Shown: positions 25,754-34,009, counted from the stretch's first letter. The stretch is DNA of 64,000 nt from JAUIAI01 sp050633665 (GCA_050633665.1 JBOEGY010000004.1:161394-225393), one strand, 5' to 3'. Program-made: numbers and translations. The notes: generated from the letters alone by a model not told the origin.

Positions 25754-26284
25754 TCAAGTTCCCGGGCGAATACGCTCAATCACCATGTAGTCGCGGGCGT
25801 GTGGCCGAACCGACAAGGTAAACAGACCGCGACCCTTAATCAGGGCGATCATGTTCTGAGTCCGAACCACCTCGGGGTTGCTGGTAGATGCCGATACGGT
25901 TGCGGAGACATAGCCGACGCCGTAAGCGGGAAACTCGAGAAAAACTCTTGAATTCGTGTAGAAATTGAGCTGGTTCGGTTCACTGGCACTCACCCCCCGG
26001 TCCCGCCAGGCACACTGACCGGGCAGCAGCGTCCAGGGGCTGTACGCGCGCGGCGAACGCACAAAACGGGTTCTGAAATAGGTTCTGGAGTCCTGCAGCT
26101 GGTCGAAGGTATACAAGCCGATCGTGACTTTCATTTCGCCGCCGGCCCGACAAATCATCGGGTAAGTAGTCTGAGCCAGAACGGGTGTGGACAGGGCGCC
26201 ACCGAGCAGCGCCGCTGCAATCATGCCGACGATTGATTTTCCCAGGCGACGATCTGAATCATTGGAAAATGCGTGCTTGTTCAT
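25754..26284 (-). CDS. Exported protein, paralogue of the upstream gene
   Basis: The 176-residue protein has a signal peptide whose hydrophobic core is IVGMIAAALLGGALST, with a likely cut after VLA (VLAQTT). The mature part contains TYPMICRAGGEMKVTIG, then SPRAYSPWTLLPGQCAWRDRGVSASEPNQL, giving two cysteines that may form a disulfide. The same pattern recurs in the protein at 26305-26784, so the two arose by duplication. AGGAG precedes the ATG. No known domain is recognised. It converges with the glycosyltransferase gene, ending 9 bases from it. Confidence 0.8.
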   Translation of the reverse strand: MNKHAFSNDSDRRLGKSIVGMIAAALLGGALSTPVLAQTTYPMICRAGGEMKVTIGLYTFDQLQDSRTYFRTRFVRSPRAYSPWTLLPGQCAWRDRGVSASEPNQLNFYTNSRVFLEFPAYGVGYVSATVSASTSNPEVVRTQNMIALIKGRGLFTLSVRPHARDYMVIERIRPGT

Positions 26285-26304
26285 CGTGTTCTCCTGAGTC
26301 TGGT

Positions 26305-26784
26305 TCAGTCGCCTGCGCGAACGTTGCTGATCTCAAAATACCCCGCCCGTGTGTTGCGTGCCCAGATAGTGAACAGGCCGGGTTTTCGGGTTTCTGTCAG
26401 AAAGCGCCTGGCAAGCCGGGTAGGCCAGTCAGTGGCATTTGAGTCCAGGGTCGTATGGGCACGATCACTGTAATTGGCCCACAGGTATACCGAAATCGGG
26501 GCTGAGGTGACATGCAGAAAGCGCTCTGGTTCGCGACTGTTCAGCGGTCGGTCGGTCCAGGTGCATTCACCGGCATGCAGGCTGGCGGGTGAGTAGGCCG
26601 TAAGCCCCCGGCGAAATCGCAATTCGATGATCTTCTGGCCGCGTGGACCGAACGACAGACTCATCAACATGTCACCACCACCGCGGCAGACCATCGGATA
26701 AAACGATTGTGCGGATGCTGGCGTCTGGAAAATGCCCAGCCCGGCAAAGACCAGGCAACCCAGCAAAATGGCGCGACGACTCAT
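26305..26784 (-). CDS. Exported protein, paralogue of the downstream gene
   Basis: The 159-residue protein has a signal peptide (AILLGCLVFAGLGIFQTPASA) with a likely cut at ASA-QS. The mature part reads SFYPMVCRGGGDMLMSLSFG, then AYSPASLHAGECTWTDRPLNSREPE, matching the downstream paralogue in both cysteines and in the Cys-x-Trp-x-Asp-Arg motif. It is the first of the two-gene unit; the second begins 20 bases after its stop. The fold looks mostly beta and periplasmic. I cannot assign a function. Confidence 0.8.
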   Translation of the reverse strand: MSRRAILLGCLVFAGLGIFQTPASAQSFYPMVCRGGGDMLMSLSFGPRGQKIIELRFRRGLTAYSPASLHAGECTWTDRPLNSREPERFLHVTSAPISVYLWANYSDRAHTTLDSNATDWPTRLARRFLTETRKPGLFTIWARNTRAGYFEISNVRAGD

Positions 26785-26992
26785 GACAGACTCCTCTGGC
26801 TGGCCGGCAGCCGGCGAATTGGGGTATCGATTGTGATGAGTCGCGTCGGGCGAAGGAAAGGTTTCACCTCTGCCAGCGGGCGGTTCACGCCCTAATTCGG
26901 TCGTTTGATCGCATGGCGCTCGATTCGACGGGCGTGGTTTTTTAGGATTCAGTCAGCCAAACAAACCCGAACCCCAGCCGTTGGAGGCCCTC

Positions 26993-27175
26993 ATGTCAGC
27001 GACTTTGTCTTTCTTACCGTCGAATTCACAGCCGTCACTATCTCGCGGGACGCTGAGCATCTGTGTGATTGGCTTATGCTTGCTGGTTCTGGCCGGCGTA
27101 GGCTTCAGTATTGCGCTGCATGTGCTGGCGCCGGTCGTTCGCCAGTTAGGGGGTCTGCTTTGCTGTGTGCTCTAG
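26993..27175 (+). CDS. Small single-pass membrane protein
   Basis: This 60-codon gene has a perfect GGAGG at 26983-26987, 5 bases before the ATG. A TTG at 26981 is in frame but would start before the ribosome site. The product has a Ser-rich N-terminus and one long hydrophobic helix (ICVIGLCLLVLAGVGFSIALHVLA), then a short tail with two cysteines. It converges with the thioesterase gene: the two stop codons share the bases CTAG at 27172-27175. There is no homologue I recognise, but the ribosome site and helix support a real gene. Confidence 0.6.
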   Translation: MSATLSFLPSNSQPSLSRGTLSICVIGLCLLVLAGVGFSIALHVLAPVVRQLGGLLCCVL

Positions 27176-27663
27176 CCAGCCCTGGCGGGCGGGTTTGCGC
27201 TCATTACATGACCGATCTGCCAGGGGCGCTCAAGGGTCTGATGAGCTTCGAGTACCCGTTGCAGCCGGGCCTGCAAAACCGCAGGCATCGGCGCGGTTTT
27301 ACGAATGGTCATGTCTACATGGGCGGACACGGATTCATAGCTGGCTGCCAGATAGCCCTCGGTCTCGTGAAACATCTCCTGATAGAAATGAAACCGCTTG
27401 TGATCAAAACCCAGCAGGCGGGCTTCAAATCGAATGGGTTCGCCTTCTTTGACTTCACGCAGAAAGTTCAGGTGAGACTCCAGAGCAAAAGTTGAGGCAC
27501 CACTGGCTTTACGATAGGCCTCGTCAAGGCCGAGCCAGTTGAAGAAAGGTTCGGCGGCCAGGTCAAACGCAACATGGTAGTAACCGACATTCATGTGACC
27601 GTTGTAGTCTATCCATTCAGGCTGCACCGTGGCTCGGGCCAGGGCGTACGGCGTGTCAATCAT
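27172..27663 (-). CDS. Hotdog-fold acyl-CoA thioesterase
   Basis: The 163-residue protein is a 4HBT-type hotdog thioesterase. The active-site segment is EWIDYNGHMNVGYYHVAFD, with the Asp/Asn-Gly-His-Met-Asn pattern typical of the family, and later FLREVKEGEPIRFEARLLG and HFYQEMFHETEGYLAASYE. It probably hydrolyses acyl-CoA or a betainyl-CoA-like thioester; proteins of this subgroup are sometimes fused to carnitine dehydrogenase. The gene starts 5 bases after the stop of the DUF3047 gene, so the two are likely co-transcribed. Confidence 0.87.
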   Translation of the reverse strand: MIDTPYALARATVQPEWIDYNGHMNVGYYHVAFDLAAEPFFNWLGLDEAYRKASGASTFALESHLNFLREVKEGEPIRFEARLLGFDHKRFHFYQEMFHETEGYLAASYESVSAHVDMTIRKTAPMPAVLQARLQRVLEAHQTLERPWQIGHVMSANPPARAG

Positions 27664-27668
27664 GCGAG

Positions 27669-28496
27669 TCAGGCCCGTCCAAGTTGAAGGTCACCATACC
27701 AGGCTTCCGCAGTCGAAAACGTGTTGTTGGAATCTGTCGTGACGCCAACACTGTTGACCTGGCCTGATGTCTCGCCTTTGAACACCATGTTGAAATCGGC
27801 CTGAAAGTCACGATCATATTCCAGCCACTGGCCCAGTCTTTCGGGACCTGATTCGACCACCAGATAACGCACCCGCGACGTCTCTTTGATATTCAGCACT
27901 GTGCCGACCGGATGTTTGGGATCCCAGACGTAAGTCAGCACACTGTGCGGAAACTCGACCCCGGCGAACAAGGCTGCCTGTTCGCGGAATAACATGTCTC
28001 GGAACGACAGCTTCTTGCCATTGGGACCCAGGTTAACCAATACCCGGGCAACGGCGTCATCGCGCTCGGAGACGCCGACATCAGCGTCGGGAATCAGTTT
28101 GTCGACCTTCCAGCTCCAGCGAATACGCCCGGCGGCTTCTTCGGGAATACGCACGTCGCAGTACACCGCTGACGCCCCTTCTTCGGACAAAGCATGCAGG
28201 ACAGTTTTATTGCTCGCGGCCACTGACCGGTATTGGGTCCGCTTGGTTGCCAACCAGGTTGCCGATGGTTTCCAGCCTTGCGGCAGTTCTCCGTTAGGGA
28301 TGTGGGTGGAGAATGGAACCACTTGATCGGGCAGAGCAGCCTTGGCGGTTTTTTCCGGGGCCTCTTGCTTGGGGGCCGAGCTGCAGCCAGCCAGTGCGCC
28401 CAGGATGGCACCCGATGTCACTAATAGGCGGCGCCTGGTCAGGCGCCCGGTTGAAGATTCGTCAGCCGGAGGTATAGCTGCCAGATTTTCCACCAT
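27669..28496 (-). CDS. DUF3047 lipoprotein with twin-arginine-like signal
   Basis: The 275-residue protein has an N-terminal signal with consecutive arginines (RLTRRRLLVTSGAILGALAGC) ending in lipobox LAGC, so it may be exported by the Tat route and lipidated. The rest matches DUF3047: IRWSWKVDKLIPDADVG, DDAVARVLVNLGP, LTYVWDPKHPVGTVL and a closing TFSTAEAWYGDLQL. The family resembles carbohydrate-binding beta-sandwiches, but its role is unknown. AAGGAG precedes the ATG. The first 35 bases overlap the end of moaC, suggesting translational coupling. Confidence 0.85.
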   Translation of the reverse strand: MVENLAAIPPADESSTGRLTRRRLLVTSGAILGALAGCSSAPKQEAPEKTAKAALPDQVVPFSTHIPNGELPQGWKPSATWLATKRTQYRSVAASNKTVLHALSEEGASAVYCDVRIPEEAAGRIRWSWKVDKLIPDADVGVSERDDAVARVLVNLGPNGKKLSFRDMLFREQAALFAGVEFPHSVLTYVWDPKHPVGTVLNIKETSRVRYLVVESGPERLGQWLEYDRDFQADFNMVFKGETSGQVNSVGVTTDSNNTFSTAEAWYGDLQLGRA

Positions 28497-28989
28497 GTTT
28501 CTCCTTAAGTTTTACCTGTTCTATAGTCATGCCGCGGTCGATAGCCTTGCACATGTCATAGATTGTTAATAAGCCAACGCTTGCAGCAGTTAGCGCTTCC
28601 ATTTCAACACCTGTCTTGCCATCACATTGCACGGTGACCTCGCAGCAGACCCGGTTATTGGCGACATCCAAAGAGAAATCTGTGCCGACCTTGGTAATGG
28701 CCAGTGGATGGCACAGTGGAATGAGGTCACTGGTTTTCTTGGCCGCCTGAATGGCGGCAATGCGGGCAATGCCGATGACATCGCCTTTCTTGGCACTGCC
28801 TTCGGCAATCGTGGCCAGTGTGGCGGGCAACATGCTGATTGAACCGGCCGCAACCGCGATTCGGCGCGTGATGGCTTTATCAGCCACATCAACCATGTGA
28901 GCGTTGCCCGATGCATCAAAATGCGTCAGTCCGCCGCTGGCGCCAGGGGTTGCTTCGTCAGTTGATACGTCGTTCGTCATGTCAGTCAT
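28462..28989 (-). CDS. moaC: Cyclic pyranopterin monophosphate synthase
   Basis: MoaC converts the MoaA product into cyclic pyranopterin monophosphate, the first stable molybdenum cofactor precursor. The 175-residue protein contains GLTHFDASGNAHMVDV, IARIAAIQAAKKTSDLIPLCHPL, and GKTGVEMEALTAASVGLLTIYDMCKA, which includes the catalytic Asp and Lys. It is slightly longer than E. coli MoaC because of about 20 extra N-terminal residues; the fourth codon is a second ATG. It diverges from the BepA-like gene. moaA, moaD and moaE are not seen next to it. Confidence 0.95.
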   Translation of the reverse strand: MTDMTNDVSTDEATPGASGGLTHFDASGNAHMVDVADKAITRRIAVAAGSISMLPATLATIAEGSAKKGDVIGIARIAAIQAAKKTSDLIPLCHPLAITKVGTDFSLDVANNRVCCEVTVQCDGKTGVEMEALTAASVGLLTIYDMCKAIDRGMTIEQVKLKEKHGGKSGSYTSG

Positions 28990-29050
28990 AGCTGCTTGCG
29001 TGAATCGCCTATAGTATCGGGTTGATGCATAACCCCGAACCTCGGATGAC

Positions 29051-30616
29051 GTGAATCGACCACGAGCGGTAGTTTTGAGCGAGTCAACGGTAGCTTCAGG
29101 CAGCAGACAGCCCGGTCTTGCAAGGTTGCAGATCCCGGTCAGGCCTGTTCGGTTTGTATTGGCCAGTCTTCTGGCCGTCGGCCTGGGTGTCGCAGCGGCA
29201 CCGGCACAGGCTCAGTTCGACAATCTGCCGCGACTGGGAGACGCCGGCGGGGCTGAGCTGCCGCCCGAGACCGAGCGCCGGATTGGCGAGGCCATCATGA
29301 GTGACCTGCGCCGCGAAGAGGCAATACTCGATGACGCCGAGCTGGTTGATTACCTCAACGCCTTTGCCGGACAACTCACCGAGACCCGGCCTGCTCAGGG
29401 TCTGAGTTTTGAATTTTTCCTGTTGCGTGATGCCTCGCTCAATGCTTTTGCACTGCCCGGGGGCTATATCGGGGTTCATTCGGGCCTGATGATCACCGCC
29501 CAGACCGAGTCCGAGCTGGCGTCCGTGCTCGCTCATGAGGTCGGCCATGTCACTCAACGGCATGTCGCCCGGATGCTGGCCAAGAATCAGCAAAGCTCGG
29601 TAGTCAGTCTTGCTGCGGTGGTGGTCGCCTTGATTGCGGCGACGCAAAACCCTCAGGCCGCTGCCGGGCTGGTCGCATTGGGCGGCAGCGTGCAGGAAAG
29701 TACGATGTTGTCTTTTTCGCGCGATGCCGAGCGCGAGGCTGACCGGGTTGGTTTGGAGATTCTTCGCGAAGCTGGTTTCCAGGCCCGTGACATGGTTGCT
29801 TTTTTCAGCCGGATGCAACAGGCGACTCGGGTCTATGAGAGTGGGGCGCCGGCCTACTTGCGCACTCATCCGCTGACCGGTGAGCGGATGACCGACATTC
29901 AGAACCGGGTGCTGGATTTCCGCTACCGGCAACACGCCGATTCGCTTGAGTTCCACCTGGCCAGAGCCAAATTACGGGCGCAGTCTGACACGACAGTCGA
30001 CGGGCTGGCCAGGGCAGACAAACGTTTACAGACTCAATTGGATGAAGGCAGTTATCTCAACGAAACCGCGCTCTGGTATGAGATGGCGCTTGTCGCGACT
30101 GAGCGTCGGCAGTTTGATGTCGCGCGCAAGAAACTGGCCAGAGCCGGTGCAGTGATCGGGCCGGAAGGCGTGGCCGGACATCGCTTCCTGGCGCGCTTGC
30201 AGGCGCATATTGAACAGGTGAGTGGCAATACGGAAGAAGCATTGCGCCTGACTGAAGCCGGCATCAATCGCTTTAGCGATGCTCGTGCGTTGCGGCGAAT
30301 GAAAGCCGATCTGTTGATAGAGCTCAAACGCTATGGGCCGGCAGTCGCTTTTCTGGAAGAAGAAAAAGCGGTCTATCGCGCCGACCCCCATATCTGGCGC
30401 ACGCTTGCGCAGGCGCATTTCGCCAACAACAGTCCAGGTCTTGCGCATTGGGCGACAGCCGAACAATATGTGTTGTTAGGCGCCTGGCCTGCGGCGCGCA
30501 GTCAGTTGCTGCTGGCCCGGCAGGATACTCAGTTGGATTTTTACCGGTTGTCGCAGATTGATTCCCGGTTGCGGGAGATTGAGGGGGTTATTACTCGGGA
30601 GCGGGAGCGGGAGTAA
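29051..30616 (+). CDS. bepA: BepA-type periplasmic M48 metalloprotease with TPR domain
   Basis: The 521-residue protein has a signal peptide (FVLASLLAVGLGVAAAPAQA), an M48 peptidase domain with the zinc motif LAHEVGHVTQRH and the third ligand Glu in RDAEREADRVGLEIL, and a C-terminal tetratricopeptide region from about residue 300. This architecture is that of BepA (YfgC), which degrades misassembled LptD and helps outer-membrane protein assembly with the BAM complex. The start is GTG at 29051. A large palindromic repeat begins 14 bases after the stop and may act in transcript ending. Confidence 0.9.
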   Translation: MNRPRAVVLSESTVASGSRQPGLARLQIPVRPVRFVLASLLAVGLGVAAAPAQAQFDNLPRLGDAGGAELPPETERRIGEAIMSDLRREEAILDDAELVDYLNAFAGQLTETRPAQGLSFEFFLLRDASLNAFALPGGYIGVHSGLMITAQTESELASVLAHEVGHVTQRHVARMLAKNQQSSVVSLAAVVVALIAATQNPQAAAGLVALGGSVQESTMLSFSRDAEREADRVGLEILREAGFQARDMVAFFSRMQQATRVYESGAPAYLRTHPLTGERMTDIQNRVLDFRYRQHADSLEFHLARAKLRAQSDTTVDGLARADKRLQTQLDEGSYLNETALWYEMALVATERRQFDVARKKLARAGAVIGPEGVAGHRFLARLQAHIEQVSGNTEEALRLTEAGINRFSDARALRRMKADLLIELKRYGPAVAFLEEEKAVYRADPHIWRTLAQAHFANNSPGLAHWATAEQYVLLGAWPAARSQLLLARQDTQLDFYRLSQIDSRLREIEGVITRERERE

Positions 30617-30630
30617 TTGGTCTCTTGTGA

Positions 30631-30840
30631 ATGAGCTGTCGAGACCTGGGGTTTGTCCGGTTGAGCGGCTGGGCGATCCGGCTAGGCCGGATTGCCCGCG
30701 TTGACGGCTGGCGGGCTGGGACCGGTCTCAAACTCGCTTCGCTCAAACAGGAGACCGGCCTTATCCAGCCCACCAGCCGCCAACGCGGCGCCGGGCGCCT
30801 GATGGCTCAACCGGACAAACCCCAGGTCTCGGCAGCTCAT
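30631..30840. repeat. 210-bp palindromic element, full copy
   Basis: The outer 36 bases at each end (30631-30666 and 30805-30840) are inverted copies with a single mismatch. Inside, further arms pair: CGCGTTG with CAACGCG, GGCTGGCGGGCTGG with CCAGCCCACCAGCC, and CCGGTCTC with GAGACCGG around an AT-richer loop ACTCGCTTCGCTCAAA. The whole unit can fold into one long interrupted hairpin. It contains no gene, and no target duplication is evident. It resembles a MITE- or REP/BIME-like mobile repeat. The 401 bases between bepA and the next gene hold only this element and its second copy. Confidence 0.85.
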
Positions 30841-30882
30841 TCCATGTCGCAACGGGTTAGGGGTCGAACCTGAAAAGGTTGC

Positions 30883-31015
30883 GCGGCTGGGCGATCCGGC
30901 TAGGCCGGATTACCCGCGTTGACGGCCGGCGGGCTGGGGCCGGTCTCTAACTCGCTTCGCTCAAACAGGAGACCGGCCTTATCCAGCCCGCCAGCCGCCA
31001 ACGCGGCGCCGGGCG
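30883..31015. repeat. Second, truncated copy of the palindromic element
   Basis: This 133-base stretch matches 30665-30797 of the first copy with five substitutions and no gaps, in the same orientation. It lacks the outer 36-base inverted arms. Two of the five changes restore base pairs in the hairpin and one weakens it. It ends 2 bases before the stop codon of the minus-strand gene at 31018-31554, so it sits exactly in the 3' flank of both neighbouring genes. Confidence 0.85.
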
Positions 31016-31017
31016 GT

Positions 31018-31554
31018 TTATCTCGGTTTTGGGTTGAAATTCAGCGCCTGGGGGGCGGGGGCGTTCAGGGTTTGGAGGTCGAAGCGCTGGCCTAGCAGCG
31101 TGACCTGATCTTCCTGCAGGTCGAGGGCGGCCAGGTCCATGTCATGGATGGCGGCGGGGCCGAGGTTGGTCTGAGCGAACAGGCTGCCCTCATTGCTGGC
31201 ATAGGCCGCGCTGACCTCGGTGACCGGGTGACCGGTGTGGGTGACTAAGGCGGGGCGGCCATCAGTGGTGATAACCCGCAGGATCAGCGGCGCCAGTTCC
31301 AGGTCGGCATAGGCTTTTTGCGGGCCGTTCTGCCAGTACCAGCGGCCCTGGTCGTCGCCAGCATAGTTACGGCTGATGAATTCAATGATCTGCTCACTGG
31401 TTATCAGGCTGCCTTGGCCGTGTTCAGTTTCGTCAAAACCGGGCGCGTTGCGGTCAATCAGATACCAGCGTCCGCGCCGGTCCAGCCGCAACCAGCCGAA
31501 TGCGGCGGGGACATCGGGCCATCGCTGCATTGCTTTCAGAACATTGTCATCCAT
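31018..31554 (-). CDS. Uncharacterised conserved protein (DUF2946-type annotation likely)
   Basis: The 178-residue soluble protein begins MDDNVLKAMQRWPDVPAAFGWLRLDRRGRWYL and continues with EFISRNYAGDDQGRWYWQNGPQKAYADLE. This pattern is familiar from a betaproteobacterial family usually annotated only as a DUF; I am not certain of the number. There is no signal peptide. Its start overlaps the end of the YheT-like hydrolase by 8 bases, so the two are coupled. The C-terminal tail is Asn/Pro-rich and ends where the palindromic repeat begins. Confidence 0.78.
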   Translation of the reverse strand: MDDNVLKAMQRWPDVPAAFGWLRLDRRGRWYLIDRNAPGFDETEHGQGSLITSEQIIEFISRNYAGDDQGRWYWQNGPQKAYADLELAPLILRVITTDGRPALVTHTGHPVTEVSAAYASNEGSLFAQTNLGPAAIHDMDLAALDLQEDQVTLLGQRFDLQTLNAPAPQALNFNPKPR

Positions 31555-32515
31555 GTTGAAACCATCTCACGAGTTGTTCGCCAGACCAGCCGATGCGCCC
31601 GGGCATTGGCCCGCTGATAAAGCCGACATGGCCACCCGTCGCAGGGTAAGCCAGTTGGACCGAGTGAGATACCTGATCGGGCCGGGCTAGATGACGCTCG
31701 GGCAGGAACGGATCGTTGCGGGCGTTAAATACCAGCGCGGGTATTTTTATATCACCGAGATATCGTTTGCAGGACGAACGACCCCAGTAATCGAAGCAAC
31801 TGTTAAAACCATGTATTGGCGCGGTAACTGCGTCATCATAGGCAAAGAAGTCACGCGAGCGCAGCATGGTCTCGCGGTTAAACAGACCGGGGTATTGCGC
31901 CAGTTTTTGCAGAGATTTTTCGCGCATTGTCTTGAAGAAAGCACGCGCGTATACGCGTGGGAAGCCTTTGGCGAGTGCTGCCGCACCGGCTTGCAGGTCC
32001 TGGGGCGCCGAAACCCCGGCAACCGCGTCTACCATCTGGCTGGCGCTGTCACCGGCCAGACCCGCCCATTTCAGCAGTGCGTTGCCGCCCAGGGAAATGC
32101 CGCAGGCATATCGTGGCAGGTCGGGGTAGAGCCCGGCAAGCCGTTCGAGTATCCAGGCAATTTCATCGCTATCACCCGAGTGATAGGCGCGCGGCGCACG
32201 ATTGATTTCACCGCTACAGCCACGAAAATGTGGAACACAGCCGATCCAGTCTGCACTGGTTGCCGCGCGCATGGCCGAGACGGCGTACTGGCTGGCTGAG
32301 CTGCCTTCCAGCCCGTGGAACAACACCAGCAGTCCTTTTGCGGGTTTTTCCGGGAACACGAAGTCAAGGTCAACAAAATCGGCGTCTGGTGTTTCCCATC
32401 GCTCGCGCTGATAAGCGGGCAGCGTCTTCGGGGCAAACAAGGCCGGGTAGATTGTCTGGATATTGGCGCCAGGCAACCAGGCAGGCGCACGGTAGCTTGA
32501 GAAGATATGCGACAA
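31547..32515 (-). CDS. YheT-like alpha/beta-fold hydrolase
   Basis: The 322-residue protein opens with APAWLPGANIQTIYPALF, the mark of the YheT/ABHD1-3 family. It has the oxyanion region LVLFHGLEGSSASQYAV, the nucleophile elbow YACGISLGGNALLKWAG, a late Asp in NARNDPFLPE and His in PATGGHVGFISG, giving a Ser-Asp-His triad. Family members are esterases of unclear substrate. The start is TTG at 32515 with only a weak ribosome site (AGG about 8 bases before). The neighbouring SnoaL-like gene ends 8 bases upstream of this start. Confidence 0.9.
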   Translation of the reverse strand: MSHIFSSYRAPAWLPGANIQTIYPALFAPKTLPAYQRERWETPDADFVDLDFVFPEKPAKGLLVLFHGLEGSSASQYAVSAMRAATSADWIGCVPHFRGCSGEINRAPRAYHSGDSDEIAWILERLAGLYPDLPRYACGISLGGNALLKWAGLAGDSASQMVDAVAGVSAPQDLQAGAAALAKGFPRVYARAFFKTMREKSLQKLAQYPGLFNRETMLRSRDFFAYDDAVTAPIHGFNSCFDYWGRSSCKRYLGDIKIPALVFNARNDPFLPERHLARPDQVSHSVQLAYPATGGHVGFISGPMPGRIGWSGEQLVRWFQHG

Positions 32516-32523
32516 GCGACTAC

Positions 32524-32958
32524 CTAGTGGAGAACGCCGTTGTGGGTGATTTCTACGGCTTCGTCGTCGCTGGCCGGACTGGCGTGGTGGCAGGCAAGCC
32601 GCCAGCCGTGCAAGTCGCGAACATAAATGTTGGTCGCATAGCAGAGCATGATTTGCGAGCCACGTGCGCCACTCACGGTCACCTCTTCAATCAGGTTGTG
32701 TACGGCCAGGCGTGAGCTACGGGTGCAGTGTTGTTGAATTGCCCGGACCTCTATTGATCCGTTGCCCAGAATGCTGTGCCAGGATTCACGCACTTCCTGT
32801 TGGCCGATCAGCCGCGGTCCGTTGGGATGAATACAGACAATGTCGTCATCGTCAGCCCAGATAGACATCAGCGCGTCCAGATCAGCTTGTCGCAAGGCCT
32901 CGTAAAACGCCTCTTCGGCGGCTTCGGCTGATTCGTGGCTGACGAACTGAAAAGTCAC
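32524..32958 (-). CDS. SnoaL/NTF2-like protein
   Basis: The 144-residue protein has the cone-shaped NTF2-like fold pattern: AAEEAFYEALRQADLDALMSIW, DDIVCIHPNGPRLIGQQEVRESW, then strand-rich VRAIQQHCTRSSRLAVHNLIEEVTV and WRLACHHASP. Related proteins are SnoaL-like cyclases or DUF4440-type proteins; no catalytic role can be assigned. The start is GTG at 32958. It lies 7 bases after waaF and 8 bases before the YheT-like gene, in a continuous minus-strand run. Confidence 0.85.
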   Translation of the reverse strand: MTFQFVSHESAEAAEEAFYEALRQADLDALMSIWADDDDIVCIHPNGPRLIGQQEVRESWHSILGNGSIEVRAIQQHCTRSSRLAVHNLIEEVTVSGARGSQIMLCYATNIYVRDLHGWRLACHHASPASDDEAVEITHNGVLH

Positions 32959-32965
32959 TGGGTGC

Positions 32966-34009
32966 TCACGGGGCGATCGGTGGTTGTTTGGCGTCGATCT
33001 GAATGCGCTGCGCCAGAGATGCCAACACCATGGACGGTGTGATGTCGTTCAGGCAGCTGGTATGGCCGAGCGGGCAGGTCCGCGCAAAACACGGGGCACA
33101 TTCCAGTTTGAGCCACTGCACACTGGCCTGAGGCGATAGCGGTGGCGTGTGATTAGGATCGGAAGAACCAAATACGGCGACCAGCGGGCGATTCAGCGCC
33201 GCGCTCACATGCATGAGCCCCGAGTCGTTGGAGACGACACCGCTGGCCAGTGACAGTATTGCCAGTGCCTCGTCGAGCGTGGTTTCTCCGGCCAGATTCA
33301 GCACAGGCAGTGCGGATAAAGTCTTGATTTCAGTGCCTAGCCCGCGGTCTTTCGGACCGCCCAGGCACACCATGGTGAGCTGCGGCCAGCGTTCATGAAT
33401 CAGTCTTGCAAGCATTGCGAAATGACGGGTCGGCCAGCGTTTGGCCGGTCCGTATTCGGCGCCCGGGCAGAACACGACAAAACCGGCAGTAGCGGCGGCC
33501 AGATGTTTTTGACGGACACTGGTGCGCACGGCCGGATCGATCTTCAGGCGGGGGTCTGGCATTTTTTCAGGGCGAGGTGCGTTCGCCGGCCAGGCCAGTT
33601 GTCCATAAAACTGGACCATCAGTTGTTCTTTGCTGGAGCCGCTCTGGTGAATCTGATTAAGCAAGCCGTAACGCGCTTCGCCGCGGTGGCCTATGCGTTC
33701 AGGGATGCCCGCCAGCCACGGGGCCAAGGCACTTTTGAAGGTGTTTTGCAGCACATAGCAGCGCTGGTAATTGCGTCCTCGGAGGACTTGCGCCAGGCGC
33801 CAGCGATCACCCAGTTGCAAGCTCTTGCGCGTCAGAGGCATCGACAGGACAGTGTCGATTTCCGGCATTGCATTCATGACTGGGGCAATATGCGGCGCGG
33901 CGACTGCGTCAATTGGCGAGTCGGGATGCTGGCGCGCGAGCACGTTGGCCAGCGGCTGGGTCATGACCGCATCACCAATCCAGTTCGGTGCGATTAACAA
34001 GGTACGCAT
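32966..34009 (-). CDS. waaF: ADP-heptose:LPS heptosyltransferase II
   Basis: WaaF adds the second heptose to the lipopolysaccharide inner core. The 347-residue GT9 protein starts RTLLIAPNWIGDAVMTQPL, typical of WaaF, and contains VFCPGAEYGPAKRWPTRHFAML and VSNDSGLMHVSAALNRPLVAVFGSSDP, the conserved nucleotide-sugar site. It acts on the cytoplasmic face of the inner membrane and links the organism to a heptose-containing LPS, consistent with the exporter locus at 20-26 kb. The gene lies 15 bases after a small zinc-finger gene in the ilvE run. Confidence 0.95.
   Translation of the reverse strand: MRTLLIAPNWIGDAVMTQPLANVLARQHPDSPIDAVAAPHIAPVMNAMPEIDTVLSMPLTRKSLQLGDRWRLAQVLRGRNYQRCYVLQNTFKSALAPWLAGIPERIGHRGEARYGLLNQIHQSGSSKEQLMVQFYGQLAWPANAPRPEKMPDPRLKIDPAVRTSVRQKHLAAATAGFVVFCPGAEYGPAKRWPTRHFAMLARLIHERWPQLTMVCLGGPKDRGLGTEIKTLSALPVLNLAGETTLDEALAILSLASGVVSNDSGLMHVSAALNRPLVAVFGSSDPNHTPPLSPQASVQWLKLECAPCFARTCPLGHTSCLNDITPSMVLASLAQRIQIDAKQPPIAP

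Noticed and set aside
29096..29956. 286-codon minus-strand frame within bepA
   Set aside because: It covers the HEVGH-coding strand in antisense; the real gene is clear.
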